A stretch of 23,352 nt of DNA, taken from positions 1 through 23,352 of the IMG/VR virus record IMGVR_UViG_3300017708_002046; one strand, 5' to 3'. Below are positions 11,701 through 18,208 of this stretch, piece after piece. Below the pieces are notes generated by a model. The model did no database searches. It was not told the DNA's origin and worked only from the letters and a program-made list of their open reading frames with translations. The first letter of the stretch is position 1. Each line of letters begins with the position of its first letter. The stretch comes from a virus. The translations under genes and the position numbers were made by a program.

Positions 11701-14700
11701 TAATTTTGCAATAATTTCTGCATCTTCAACTTCTGTTTTAGTTACTGAATTTACTAGTACTAAATCTGGAGGAGTAATAAAGTTTTGACCGCCATATACA
11801 GTCTTAATTTCTTTTACTTTATTGGAATTGCTAACATCATAATATGTTGGAATATCTGCAACAGGTTTTAGTGTTTTATCTTGAGAGAAATCAAATCCTG
11901 GTTTTTCAATAACAACAGACTGTAAAGCTCCAATAGTCTTAGACTCCGCAAATACCTCAGCGTTTACTCCTTCTTCACTTCTAATTGAAGTGATACCAGG
12001 TATTCTCTTATAAGAATCTCCTGCAGAAAGAATTCTAACATTTGAAATGCCACCGTTAGATGTTTTAGATCTAGTAGTATAGGATAGCACTTCACACTCA
12101 GTTTTTGCATAAGAAACCCTTTCTGGAGTTTGCTGTAGAGAAACTGTAAATGATGTTGTAGAAGCTGCTGCACCAATAACCTTTGTTTTAATATTATAGT
12201 TACTATCAATAAATGAAATCTTAGAATAGTTCTTTGATGCAAAATCTGGTTCAATAAGATCGCCTTTCTTAATATTGTAGAAGAGTTCGTTGGGTAGATC
12301 TTCAGTAAATTGTACGGTAAATGTGGCAGTAGTTCCTAATCCAACAGTTCCATTTCTGGTAACCTGGAATATATCGGTATTACCTGTACCAATAAATTCA
12401 GTTCTAAATGACTGATCTAGATATAGATCAAAATCATAGTTAAACAAAGATTGATGTGACAAATCAAATTTTATATTGTTATTCCTAACAATTCTCAAGT
12501 TTGGATTTATCTTGGCAATCGTATGTGAAGTTCCTCCAATTGAAGTGAAGGATACGGTTTTAATAGTTTTACCTTCTAGATCTTTCTTGGTTTCAACTAA
12601 GGAGAAATTATTTTTGTCAATTGAGTATACAAAGTACTTTCCAGTTGAAAATCCAGCTGGTAGTTCAGAGGAATTGTAGTAGACCAGATCTCCAGTCTCA
12701 AAACCATGATTATTAATGGTGAATTTTGAGCTAGAAATTCCAACTGAAGAAGAAGTGAATCCTACTGGATCAATAATGATGTTCTGAATATCTTCTTGGA
12801 ATTGAACCCTAATTTCAGTTGATGTTCCAATACCAACTGTTAGGTTTGGTTTTACTTGGAGAGTGACATCATCACCAAGGGATAATCCATGACGTGATGC
12901 TCCATTAATTGTTGCAGAAAGTCTAGAAACATCTCCCCTAACTTGTAGAGGTTGTGTTGTGAGTTTATATTGATAATTATCACTTCCAAAGTTGTGGAAC
13001 GCTAATTCTTCGCCGTTAATTTCTGTTTTAATACCAATTAAGTTTTTACCTTTATCGGTTAGATATACAATCTGAGAATCTGTGCCATCAGCAGGCAAAG
13101 AGAAAGTCGTCAATCCAACATTAGATGAAACAATTAATGGTAAAGTTGTACTTAGTTTTTCAAAAATTGCTTTTTGATTTGTATTGAATTTGTGATCTTG
13201 AATATGAATAGATTTTGATAAAATATCTCTTTCTGTCGTAAATCCAGATACTGTATATTCCCTAGTAGTTGTTAGACCAGCAATAGTTCCAAGACCAACT
13301 GTTTCTTTAGGATTGAAATATGCAATTTCTTTTTTGTTAGATACAAATCCATCGCCTGCAAGAGATATCTCAAAACTATTTGGTCGTAGATTTACAGGTG
13401 CTCCTATTGTATGCCCAATAGAAGTAGTGCCTCTTATAGCTCTAACTACACCAATGAATCTATTTGCAACGGTATTTGGTTTATAAACATTAAGTACAGT
13501 TAACTCTTCTCTATTACCTACAGTACCAATAGAAACTCTACCATCAGGTCTTAAAAACTCTGGAATTGGTGAGACTGTAATATCAGTTACAATACCACCA
13601 AAAGGTTCATTAGGCATTGATGTTTTTAATTTTGTAAATTCTGTCGGAACAGAAATTTCATGAGAATCTGCCAATCCACTAATAAATGTAGATAATCCAG
13701 ATATACTAATTATTTCTCCTGTGGAATATTGGTGGAAAGTTCCAATAACACCAGTTATTTTGTCTACATCAGTTCTTTCAAATACAATATCCTTATATGT
13801 TAGTGTAGATTCAACAAGTGTATCTACTGGTTTTCCTTTTAATTCAGAAACTTCTGCTGAAGCCCCACCTCCATTAGTCTCTTCATTGTTGAAATCAATC
13901 TTATCCCCAACTTTATAATCATCACCAGATTCAACAATTACAACAGACTCTATACCACCAGAGTTGATTTGATCTACAACAATTCTCTGATTTTCTAATT
14001 CATATGGTTCAACAAAAAAGTCATAGTCTGCGTTTTCTTCAGAAACTGCATATGGGTAAGTATTTCTAAGTACACCTGAATTATTAAAATCAAATTCTTG
14101 ACTTAATGACTCCTCTTGTCCAGAAAGATTCTCTACGACAACATTGGATCTATATGAATCACCAATGAAATATGGGAAACTTGGTTCTAGATCTCCACTG
14201 AGAGGATTAGTACTCTTGGTTGCATAGTATACATAAGTTCCTTTTGGAAACTCTGGAGTTTTTGCAAATCTACCATTAGATTCATCAAGATCTCCATTTC
14301 CTACAAAATAGTAATCTTCCACAAAAATTCCTTGTGGGAATCCAATTGGTCTATTACCCACTCGACTAATATCAATTTGATATCCTGATACTATTTCACG
14401 AATATCTGATACTGAGTCATTTGGGTCAACATATCCATATATTCCATAAATTGGATTGCCATCATAAGCCCAACCAATTAGGGGAGAATGTGATGTTTCA
14501 TCAGTATCTTCAAATTCGGTTGCAAGTTTACTTGTGTACCCCCCAACTCCATACTGTAAACCGACATCATCACCTTTATTCAATAAACTTACGCCAAGAT
14601 CATTTTTGAACTTATAATTTCTATTGATTGTAAGACTTCTAATTTTCGGTGCGATGAATCCCCTGTTTCCTCTAGGGATTGCAACAACTCTTGTTGTGTC

Positions 14701-17700
14701 AGAGTCGTATCCAATTCCCCCATTAATTACAGCAATAGAATCAATCTTTTGATTTTTTATAATTGCCCTAAAGATGGCACCAGTTCCTTTTAAATCTTCG
14801 GCTATGATATCTGGCACTGAGAAATATTCTTTTCCGCCTTCTTTTACAATTACGGAATTAATTCTTCCATTTATGATAGATGGCTCAAGTTCTGCACCTT
14901 TACCATTAAGAATGTCAACAGTTGGATTTTTTTCAAAGTTTAAGATATCAGAACCATAAGATGAACCTTTTTCATATAACAACGTATTGACAATAGAACC
15001 CTTAACAATTGCAGTTGCAGTAACAACACCAACTGTATTTGCAATGGATACATTTACATCTACAGTAATTGGGGGATAGTTAAATTCATGATATCCAGAC
15101 CCAATGTTTTCAAATTTTTCGGTTAATGATCTATCAAAGTTAGTTCTATCAGTACCACCAACTCCAGCAAATGCAATTCTAAATTTATCATCATTTACTT
15201 TTATAACAAAATATTGATTAGATGTACTAATACCTGTTAGAGGAGTGCCAGTTGGAGTATATGTAATTAACTCACCTGTTGAGAATCCATGATTTTTAAA
15301 TTCTAGTGTATTTGATACTGTAGAGATACCAGTAGTTTGAATGGATACTTTTCTATTCTCATAACCGCTACCAGAATCTAATACATTTACACCAATAATC
15401 TTTTTAGTTGGTCGTAATAATCTAAATGACTGTCTACCACCATAATTTCCTGTTGTAAAACCAACTGTATTGATACCACTGTTTAAATCATTAAGAGTTT
15501 CATAAAGTCTGAAAGTGGTTGGTGATAGAATTTCTGTATAGTAAACTCCGCCAGTCTCTAGGAATTTTCCAGTAGTTATTGTTGCACCAAAACCTGATGC
15601 TACAGGAATTGGGGCATTTCCTGCAGGATCGTATACTACAACTTCTCCACTTCCAAAATTGTGATTGCTGATGGTTTGAATTTTAGAATCTTCACCAAAA
15701 CCAACGCCACCATCATTTTCCTCAAGCTGTGACTTGAAAGAAACAGATCTAAAACTATCAACAACTACAGGTTCTACTAATGCACCAGATCCATTTCCAC
15801 CTTTTATTTCAATACCAAATACATTTTCAATATTGAAATCTTGACTATCAATTAATACAGTTTCTAAAGATCCACGGACAGCTAGGTTAGCTAAAGCGGT
15901 AGTCGCTCCAGAAACATTAGGTGCAGATATTCTAACTGCGGGTGGATTGGATACATCATAACCAGTTCCAGAACTAACAACAAAAATGCTTTCTAATGGT
16001 CCAAAATAAACTTTATCGTCAGTTTTATAGTTAACAATTTCCACACCATTCTTCAAAATACCAGTTGATCCTGGTACAGTGCTGAATTTTGCTCCAGTAT
16101 CAACTCTTGGTTGGATTGGAAATTTCTTTAGAATTTTTTGTGGAGCAATTTTTTTATTATATTGCTCTGATAAGGTAAATTTATGAGCTCCAACTGCATT
16201 TGATGGAACTTTAATTTTAATATTTTTGTTCTGGTCTACAAATGATCTTGCTAAGTATAGTCTTAATTTATTTGAATAGTTAATTACTTTTACATAATAC
16301 TTTCTACCATCCTCAAGACCTTCAATTGGATTCTGCCCAGGGTCAACAGAATATATGACTTCATCTCCAGTAATAAATGGAAGATTATCACTGAATGATA
16401 ATGTATTGTAAGTATCGTTAGTGTTTGAATCTAAATCCTGTATAGTTCCATTTAGAGGAGAAATATTAGTTAACTCTACTTGAGTATAATCAACTTCAAT
16501 ATTAAAAGAAGGTAATGATGAAGATGCGGCGTAAAGATTACTGTCATCACTAGAAATATAAGTATTCTGAATATCAGATGTTAGAATATTGTTTCCAAAT
16601 TCTAACTCAATTCCTGTACTAGTAGATTTTTTCTGCTTTCTTCTTATTTTATAAGAAATTCCTTGAACTAGATTTGAAATACCAGATCCTGCAAGAATTA
16701 CAACATTACTAGCAGATACAGTAACACTTGCACTAGAAATAAGAATTTCATTATTTCCACCATTAAGGATTTCTACTTCATCATTATTTTTTAGAAATGC
16801 CTTATCAATAGTTTGATCTAAAACAAATGTAGAGCCTGAAAAACTCTTTACATTAATTGTAACTGCAGTATTGTAATCCCAAGAATTGAATTTAATTTCT
16901 TCAATGGACTTATTCTTGATTGGATTCTTAATTTTCTTACCAATAGTCTGAACTCGGAATACCTCGTCCTCGTCATTATAAAAAATAGATCCTTTTCTAT
17001 TAAACTTTGAAATTACACCAGTTATCTTTAATTCTACTCTTTCCCCATCATCATTAAATGCATATGCAATATCATTTGTTCTGATTTCGTCAGTAGTTTG
17101 AATTTCTTCTGTTATTCCAGAACAATTCAAAAATTGATTGATTGTTTTATCCGTATATGTAATAATATTATTTCCACTAATCAATAACCCACTCTTAGGG
17201 AATCCAATAGTGCTATCAACAGTAATTACTTCTGCATTTACAGCAAAATTTCCAATTGCTCTCGTTTTGTTAGTTGCACTAAATTTACCATCAAATCCTG
17301 GAGCAGGATCGCTATATCTATCAATCAGAAATACGTTATAATATGGTTTTCCTCTTTTTGTAATAAATTCAACTTCGGAAATAGGTGCAGATGCGCCATC
17401 TATATTTGGATCATTTGCATTTGCGTCTTGAATTAGAGTTTTGCCAGTTAATGTTAGTGGATCTCCACTTACTTTTTCAGCTACAATAGTAACTCTTCTT
17501 TTAAAATTGGCAGTTGAAGATTGTATTAGTAAATCTGCTTGATTCTTAATATCAGACTCTTTTCCAAATAGAGCTGAGATAAGAATTTTAAATGAATCTA
17601 AAGTTCCCTTAGAAGTATAGAAGGATCTTAGGTTTTTTACAAAATTGTTAAGGTTCAGTGTAGATACAAAAGTCTCATCTTCAAATCCTGGAGCAAATGA

Positions 17701-18207
17701 AACTTTTAGATTTCTAAAAAATTCTTTTAAGAAAAGTACACTTAGATTAGTTACAGTTGTATCAGAACTATGACTAGACGCAGAACTCTCTTGGAATACT
17801 ACTTCCCCATTTTTATAATCTGTGACGCCACTAAATCCTCTAGCGCATCCAGTTAAATCATTCCCACTTACTTCTTTGTAGTAAATGATTTCACTACCAA
17901 CTTTAATTAAACCGTCATTTTTTGGCAGCCCTCTTGTAGAAGCAAGAGTAATCGTAGTATCAGTAGATGAGATACTAGATGATAGGGTGGTTTTTCCCTT
18001 GATTACATCAGGTGTAAGATTGTCAAATTTTAGATATTGATCTAAATTCTCAATAATATCAGATACCCCACCTTGGGAATCTTGTGTAAGGTAATATTGC
18101 TTTAAAAAGTCAATCGTCTTGGGACTTTCCGCGACGATATAAGATGGTAATAGACTTTCAACTAATTGTCCAATTTTAACGCGCTTGTTTATTCCGGCTT
18201 CAATCAT
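2797..18207 (-). CDS. gp7: Giant gp7-like (VrlC-like) baseplate wedge protein, 5136 aa
   Basis: One uninterrupted 15.4-kb frame lies between gp6 and gp8, the T4 slot of gp7, the wedge organiser. In cyanomyophages this slot holds a large protein often called VrlC-like. T4 gp7 is about 1032 aa, so this is about five times longer. Residues 1-300 (LPSYIVAESPKTIDFLKQYY at 20-39, FYTSKGTLDSFKILISALFG at 196-215) resemble, from memory, the C-terminal wedge part of T4 gp7. Next come ITLxxTxGxP-type beta modules (about 70-125 and 325-370), four copies of a ~70-aa NHGFxTGDxVxY module, a YHYH-like domain (1239-1355), many GGxGY segments, a hierarchical repeat array (about 3500-4450), and a C-terminal part with FVNGVIQTPGKDY. 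No signal peptide or membrane segment is evident. The ATG follows the gp6 stop by one base (TAAAATG), with AAGG as a close ribosome site. Gene and virion role are sure; gp7 equivalence is likely from position and the N-terminal motif. Confidence 0.85.
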   Translation of the reverse strand: MIEAGINKRVKIGQLVESLLPSYIVAESPKTIDFLKQYYLTQDSQGGVSDIIENLDQYLKFDNLTPDVIKGKTTLSSSISSTDTTITLASTRGLPKNDGLIKVGSEIIYYKEVSGNDLTGCARGFSGVTDYKNGEVVFQESSASSHSSDTTVTNLSVLFLKEFFRNLKVSFAPGFEDETFVSTLNLNNFVKNLRSFYTSKGTLDSFKILISALFGKESDIKNQADLLIQSSTANFKRRVTIVAEKVSGDPLTLTGKTLIQDANANDPNIDGASAPISEVEFITKRGKPYYNVFLIDRYSDPAPGFDGKFSATNKTRAIGNFAVNAEVITVDSTIGFPKSGLLISGNNIITYTDKTINQFLNCSGITEEIQTTDEIRTNDIAYAFNDDGERVELKITGVISKFNRKGSIFYNDEDEVFRVQTIGKKIKNPIKNKSIEEIKFNSWDYNTAVTINVKSFSGSTFVLDQTIDKAFLKNNDEVEILNGGNNEILISSASVTVSASNVVILAGSGISNLVQGISYKIRRKQKKSTSTGIELEFGNNILTSDIQNTYISSDDSNLYAASSSLPSFNIEVDYTQVELTNISPLNGTIQDLDSNTNDTYNTLSFSDNLPFITGDEVIYSVDPGQNPIEGLEDGRKYYVKVINYSNKLRLYLARSFVDQNKNIKIKVPSNAVGAHKFTLSEQYNKKIAPQKILKKFPIQPRVDTGAKFSTVPGSTGILKNGVEIVNYKTDDKVYFGPLESIFVVSSGTGYDVSNPPAVRISAPNVSGATTALANLAVRGSLETVLIDSQDFNIENVFGIEIKGGNGSGALVEPVVVDSFRSVSFKSQLEENDGGVGFGEDSKIQTISNHNFGSGEVVVYDPAGNAPIPVASGFGATITTGKFLETGGVYYTEILSPTTFRLYETLNDLNSGINTVGFTTGNYGGRQSFRLLRPTKKIIGVNVLDSGSGYENRKVSIQTTGISTVSNTLEFKNHGFSTGELITYTPTGTPLTGISTSNQYFVIKVNDDKFRIAFAGVGGTDRTNFDRSLTEKFENIGSGYHEFNYPPITVDVNVSIANTVGVVTATAIVKGSIVNTLLYEKGSSYGSDILNFEKNPTVDILNGKGAELEPSIINGRINSVIVKEGGKEYFSVPDIIAEDLKGTGAIFRAIIKNQKIDSIAVINGGIGYDSDTTRVVAIPRGNRGFIAPKIRSLTINRNYKFKNDLGVSLLNKGDDVGLQYGVGGYTSKLATEFEDTDETSHSPLIGWAYDGNPIYGIYGYVDPNDSVSDIREIVSGYQIDISRVGNRPIGFPQGIFVEDYYFVGNGDLDESNGRFAKTPEFPKGTYVYYATKSTNPLSGDLEPSFPYFIGDSYRSNVVVENLSGQEESLSQEFDFNNSGVLRNTYPYAVSEENADYDFFVEPYELENQRIVVDQINSGGIESVVIVESGDDYKVGDKIDFNNEETNGGGASAEVSELKGKPVDTLVESTLTYKDIVFERTDVDKITGVIGTFHQYSTGEIISISGLSTFISGLADSHEISVPTEFTKLKTSMPNEPFGGIVTDITVSPIPEFLRPDGRVSIGTVGNREELTVLNVYKPNTVANRFIGVVRAIRGTTSIGHTIGAPVNLRPNSFEISLAGDGFVSNKKEIAYFNPKETVGLGTIAGLTTTREYTVSGFTTERDILSKSIHIQDHKFNTNQKAIFEKLSTTLPLIVSSNVGLTTFSLPADGTDSQIVYLTDKGKNLIGIKTEINGEELAFHNFGSDNYQYKLTTQPLQVRGDVSRLSATINGASRHGLSLGDDVTLQVKPNLTVGIGTSTEIRVQFQEDIQNIIIDPVGFTSSSVGISSSKFTINNHGFETGDLVYYNSSELPAGFSTGKYFVYSIDKNNFSLVETKKDLEGKTIKTVSFTSIGGTSHTIAKINPNLRIVRNNNIKFDLSHQSLFNYDFDLYLDQSFRTEFIGTGNTDIFQVTRNGTVGLGTTATFTVQFTEDLPNELFYNIKKGDLIEPDFASKNYSKISFIDSNYNIKTKVIGAAASTTSFTVSLQQTPERVSYAKTECEVLSYTTRSKTSNGGISNVRILSAGDSYKRIPGITSIRSEEGVNAEVFAESKTIGALQSVVIEKPGFDFSQDKTLKPVADIPTYYDVSNSNKVKEIKTVYGGQNFITPPDLVLVNSVTKTEVEDAEIIAKLSSGSIETVEIVSTPSGLAGVGHSVYSISNSNGISITEVDSVNTGIVTVTLRTPVLGFTTSPFKAGDKIFIDGLQTFGSVGDGFNSKDYGFTFFEVQSFNGGINPSTLTYSLQDFTTNAGIAVTDVIFGNVSKFENYPTFEVSIEPDNFTINERLQVKTPLSANFVDTDLIVTKSEGNVLKTFGDYVLESGDRIFGSVSGTRANIKNINRFEGSYDVDYGINQNFGWDDEIGFLNTDYQVIPDNDYYQKLSYSISSPLEFTEFSGPVNRLTHIAGTKNFANTLIESVGVIPDYKDTTTQNIILDYISETNTTTLRNFDFAVDTDVAEGTTSSIKFGSKKLSSYIECITNRVLTIDDISTEFVDSENLQGSFKDILVFPPIAGTSKLYILVTDVLDPTHYEIHEVIVTNDGNENSFILEKSRIKSSGVLPLIPEEEETIGEITSIYDSISIDLKVRFTPSNPTKTYNIKVFRQLFDSRTSGIGSFSVGDTELFGITKPVLTGITTTIIGVGSSEYDALMVYAEIKNTTTNELSYSELTVINDGTNVHMSEYGFSSDDRERLSFGAIGTFGAYLKTDVVANDTLAIDFHNNTAQTTQIKFNVVGLQNSNVGLSSYHIKLAGQDDGSERTARVESNKIEETSAGYGITVVGLSTLIDRYAKSVVRVAIGETISMSQVLFSQDNGLVDTMILEYAQTGVNTPIGLGTFSGEFNGPFANLLFIPDSKYNGENIKISQYSEIIYKEQDTNIAAIPDFPYGVSINDLAQAVYTPNDKLDFDLKHNGDLIFARSFNPTNSSILDLSTGELNIPNHFLFNTQEIIYTAASSIIGVNSESIGIANTLAGGSEFIGDSVINSKIVSAASTDLNINVGDEIIGVTVSTGTTIVSIGSSFRFFFGDTDGGKIISGVANTSVLAIGDTIRELDTETGFGTITSIGINSITVDNNLPVGVGSTYYSERLGIAVSMSQVALASTVGQNYTTGISTNILPSQLFAIVVDPNTIKFATKKDFAARKIGAAITATGGGNAHTIETTKKLSKTFITIDGIIQDPVSSTNIVYQTKEEVGSSRTFFAISGISTIVPGDLLKIDDEFMKVRNIGAASSNVGPISGVGTFNVVNVDRAALGTKVVDLYSHGADVELFRGAYNIIQSTIHFTDPPKGAGADFLTDDRNLFYTRSSFSGRVYLKQDYSLNEIYDDVSTQFTGIAQTFRLTSGGNRPVGLETASGSGVVFINGIHQGQTTDNNPLNVYSLETDSEGVNLQFSGTKLITGDPYLSFDDVNANQLPKGGIIVSLAYTGGTGIAPLVGAKVIVDVDASGSITTVVGVETVGTYSTITNFDYTQSSGIGTVTTENAHGFKIGDFVSMRDIEFDCTSGYDSLVGVSALDYDNVSGIMTVTTKTDHFLNKDMEVKFRDLKFECTKGFDNLLGVSTASYDHLSGIITVTTSSAHDLNRNMKVKFHDLKFECTKEFLPTVGIYTADYDNVSGIITVSTIGDHELNRNMKVKFYDLEMECQKGFDTQLGISSTEYDHVSGILTVTTSTNHLLNKGMSLRLADLEFACTEEHAGVTTTIFPDGTNGRIFNTVESTLSATQFTTQVGITTIPHIPIGGGTVETGITTTKFPSKAGIQYGITGFDYTESTGVGTITVNRNHNITIGETVDIRNIEFTCDVEHAGVTTTTFPDGTQGFEYEVLSVPSATELKVNVGISTIAHTYDSGGFVSGVKYLEGYTVTNVGSGTEFTAQIDTVGFAHTYVSGGLVQSGVTTNVFPSSEGKQFAIVNFEYTENSGSSIITLSGNHEISVGTDIKLEDIEFICSSEHAGVTTTIFPDGTQGDTFKVTGVGASTINVNVGISTIAHTYSAHGILSEVQYDEGFNVTKVNSTTEFEAQIPTVGFAHTYIAYSGGNVETGITTNVFPSDLGIEWAISGFDYTEATGVSTIATRKTHNITTGEFVRLKDIEFTCSSEHSGVTTTIFPDTIIDEFEVLDVPSGTEIKINVGPSTIAHTYSANGVAQGVKFVGGYKVGKVIDSKNFSVNALPVGFAHTYVAHSGGVVETGFTTTRFPDNRGIPFAISNFEYDKTTGFSTITTKKNYSGLAIGDVINLSGIAMTCLAYGNEIAIYDFDYTASTGVSTILTADNHGLSDGDLVMLRDIEFSCAAPHAGVTTTIFPDGTQGFYFNVNAGSSGTSIVTNVGISTIAHDYVSGTGKVRIGITTSIFPDGTQGSEFKIFSLPAPNQIITNVGVSTIDHIYDDHGVVFGVKYANPYSIRTIIDDNKFEVDVLKVGFAHTYVPSRRRGVPSGEAAEYYSGLTFGSGYFGAINVDIEEVGHEGTNASITATAGLGGTAIFSITNAGTGYTSPTINIEDPNYSEMPVVGVSRVAVGETTDSGFAAKLNVIVSASTTTGIGSTVFEASGFRLADTGFGFRRGDKFKPVGLVTATGVGTIFTDMIFEVTEISNDTFSSWNFGQVDYIDSISSLQNGVRTRFPLNLNGASLSFQKDEQNPQSALIDLDAVLLVFVNGVIQTPGKDYFFSGGTSFNFNFTAAPLKSDNIAIYFYRGTKDVDSKIVTVFESLKAGDILRLKGDRPSSIFEQNDRVLSAIVESEKVETNIYRNQGINENIFRPIDVTKQKRDLVIFEEKITKIRDSLEAQIMPVAKVIKNFSSSDTEIFLDNADFFQYEENAPGANLAEVVCDADIIGYQNVVAAAATATVSAAGTISEITIVNGGSGYPDGAIEIKIQAPKKVDNSLFNIIGIGGTAELTGTASGGQLTSVTIDEPGFGYTHTNVPQVIVELAKPIKDTIKEAEVILGYSGIITGIGTTTGISGHPLAMKFELDLSKSGSPALLQTLLVGYPIVVQNTTVVGTGITSVDSSDSEIVGISTIVDNIYYVSSISFNGNVGVITSNIKSDTITSGISSNGDYVGEFSWGKLSSFNRVEGALSFEPNGNTYDVGLSTYPTVTRKGFGLRNTGNISKKVFI
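5269..7065 (-). repeat. Long composite repeat modules in the gp7-like gene
   Basis: Anchored on the recurring codons for (I/L)EFxC, the copies start at 7054, 6730, 6292, 5851 and 5269. Spacings are 324, 438, 441 and 582 bases (108, 146, 147 and 194 aa), all in frame. Each copy carries HAGVTTTIFPDGT-like, VGISTIAHTY-like and (in most) VGFAHTYVSGG-like segments. The 146/147-aa forms exceed the 108-aa form by 38-39 aa, which is a second copy of the AHTY subunit. The 194-aa form exceeds 147 by exactly 47 aa, the core unit of the adjacent array. A degenerate last copy runs on to about 4850. Confidence 0.85.
7054..7629 (-). repeat. Tandem 141-bp (47-aa) repeat in the gp7-like gene
   Basis: The codons for D(L/I)(K/E)FxC recur at 7618, 7477, 7336, 7195 and 7054, an exact 141-base step each time, giving four full 47-aa units (about residues 3527-3715). 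The consensus runs YDxVSGIITVTTxxxHxLNRNMKVKFxDLKFECTKGFD-like, with one conserved Cys per unit. The two middle units share a 21-base identical block (7210-7230 and 7351-7371), so at least that duplication looks recent. These are coding repeats in a predicted beta-rich shaft or spike, not a CRISPR or an intergenic element. Confidence 0.9.
14143..14493 (-). other. YHYH-like domain inside the gp7-like protein
   Basis: Residues 1239-1355 read SHSPLIGWAYDGNPIYG (1239-1255), then GDLDESNGRF (1305-1314), PEFPKGTYVYYAT (1318-1330) and FPYFIGDSYRSN (1344-1355). This order matches what I remember of the YHYH domain (Pfam PF14240): a G-x-A-x-DG-x-PIYG core, an LDE.NGR segment, a TPEFPxGTYxY segment and a terminal FPY.IG. 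The N-terminal Tyr-His-Tyr-His motif that names the family is not visible just upstream. The family has no firm biochemical function that I know of; here it is probably a folded insertion exposed on the baseplate. Confidence 0.65.
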
Positions 18208-18208
18208 T

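Noticed and set aside
2797-18207. The giant frame might be several genes joined by sequencing or assembly error.
   Set aside because: There is no stop, frame change, internal ribosome site with a good start or change of base use at the module borders, and similar large proteins occupy this slot in cyanomyophages. Long-read confirmation of the repeat array would still be useful.
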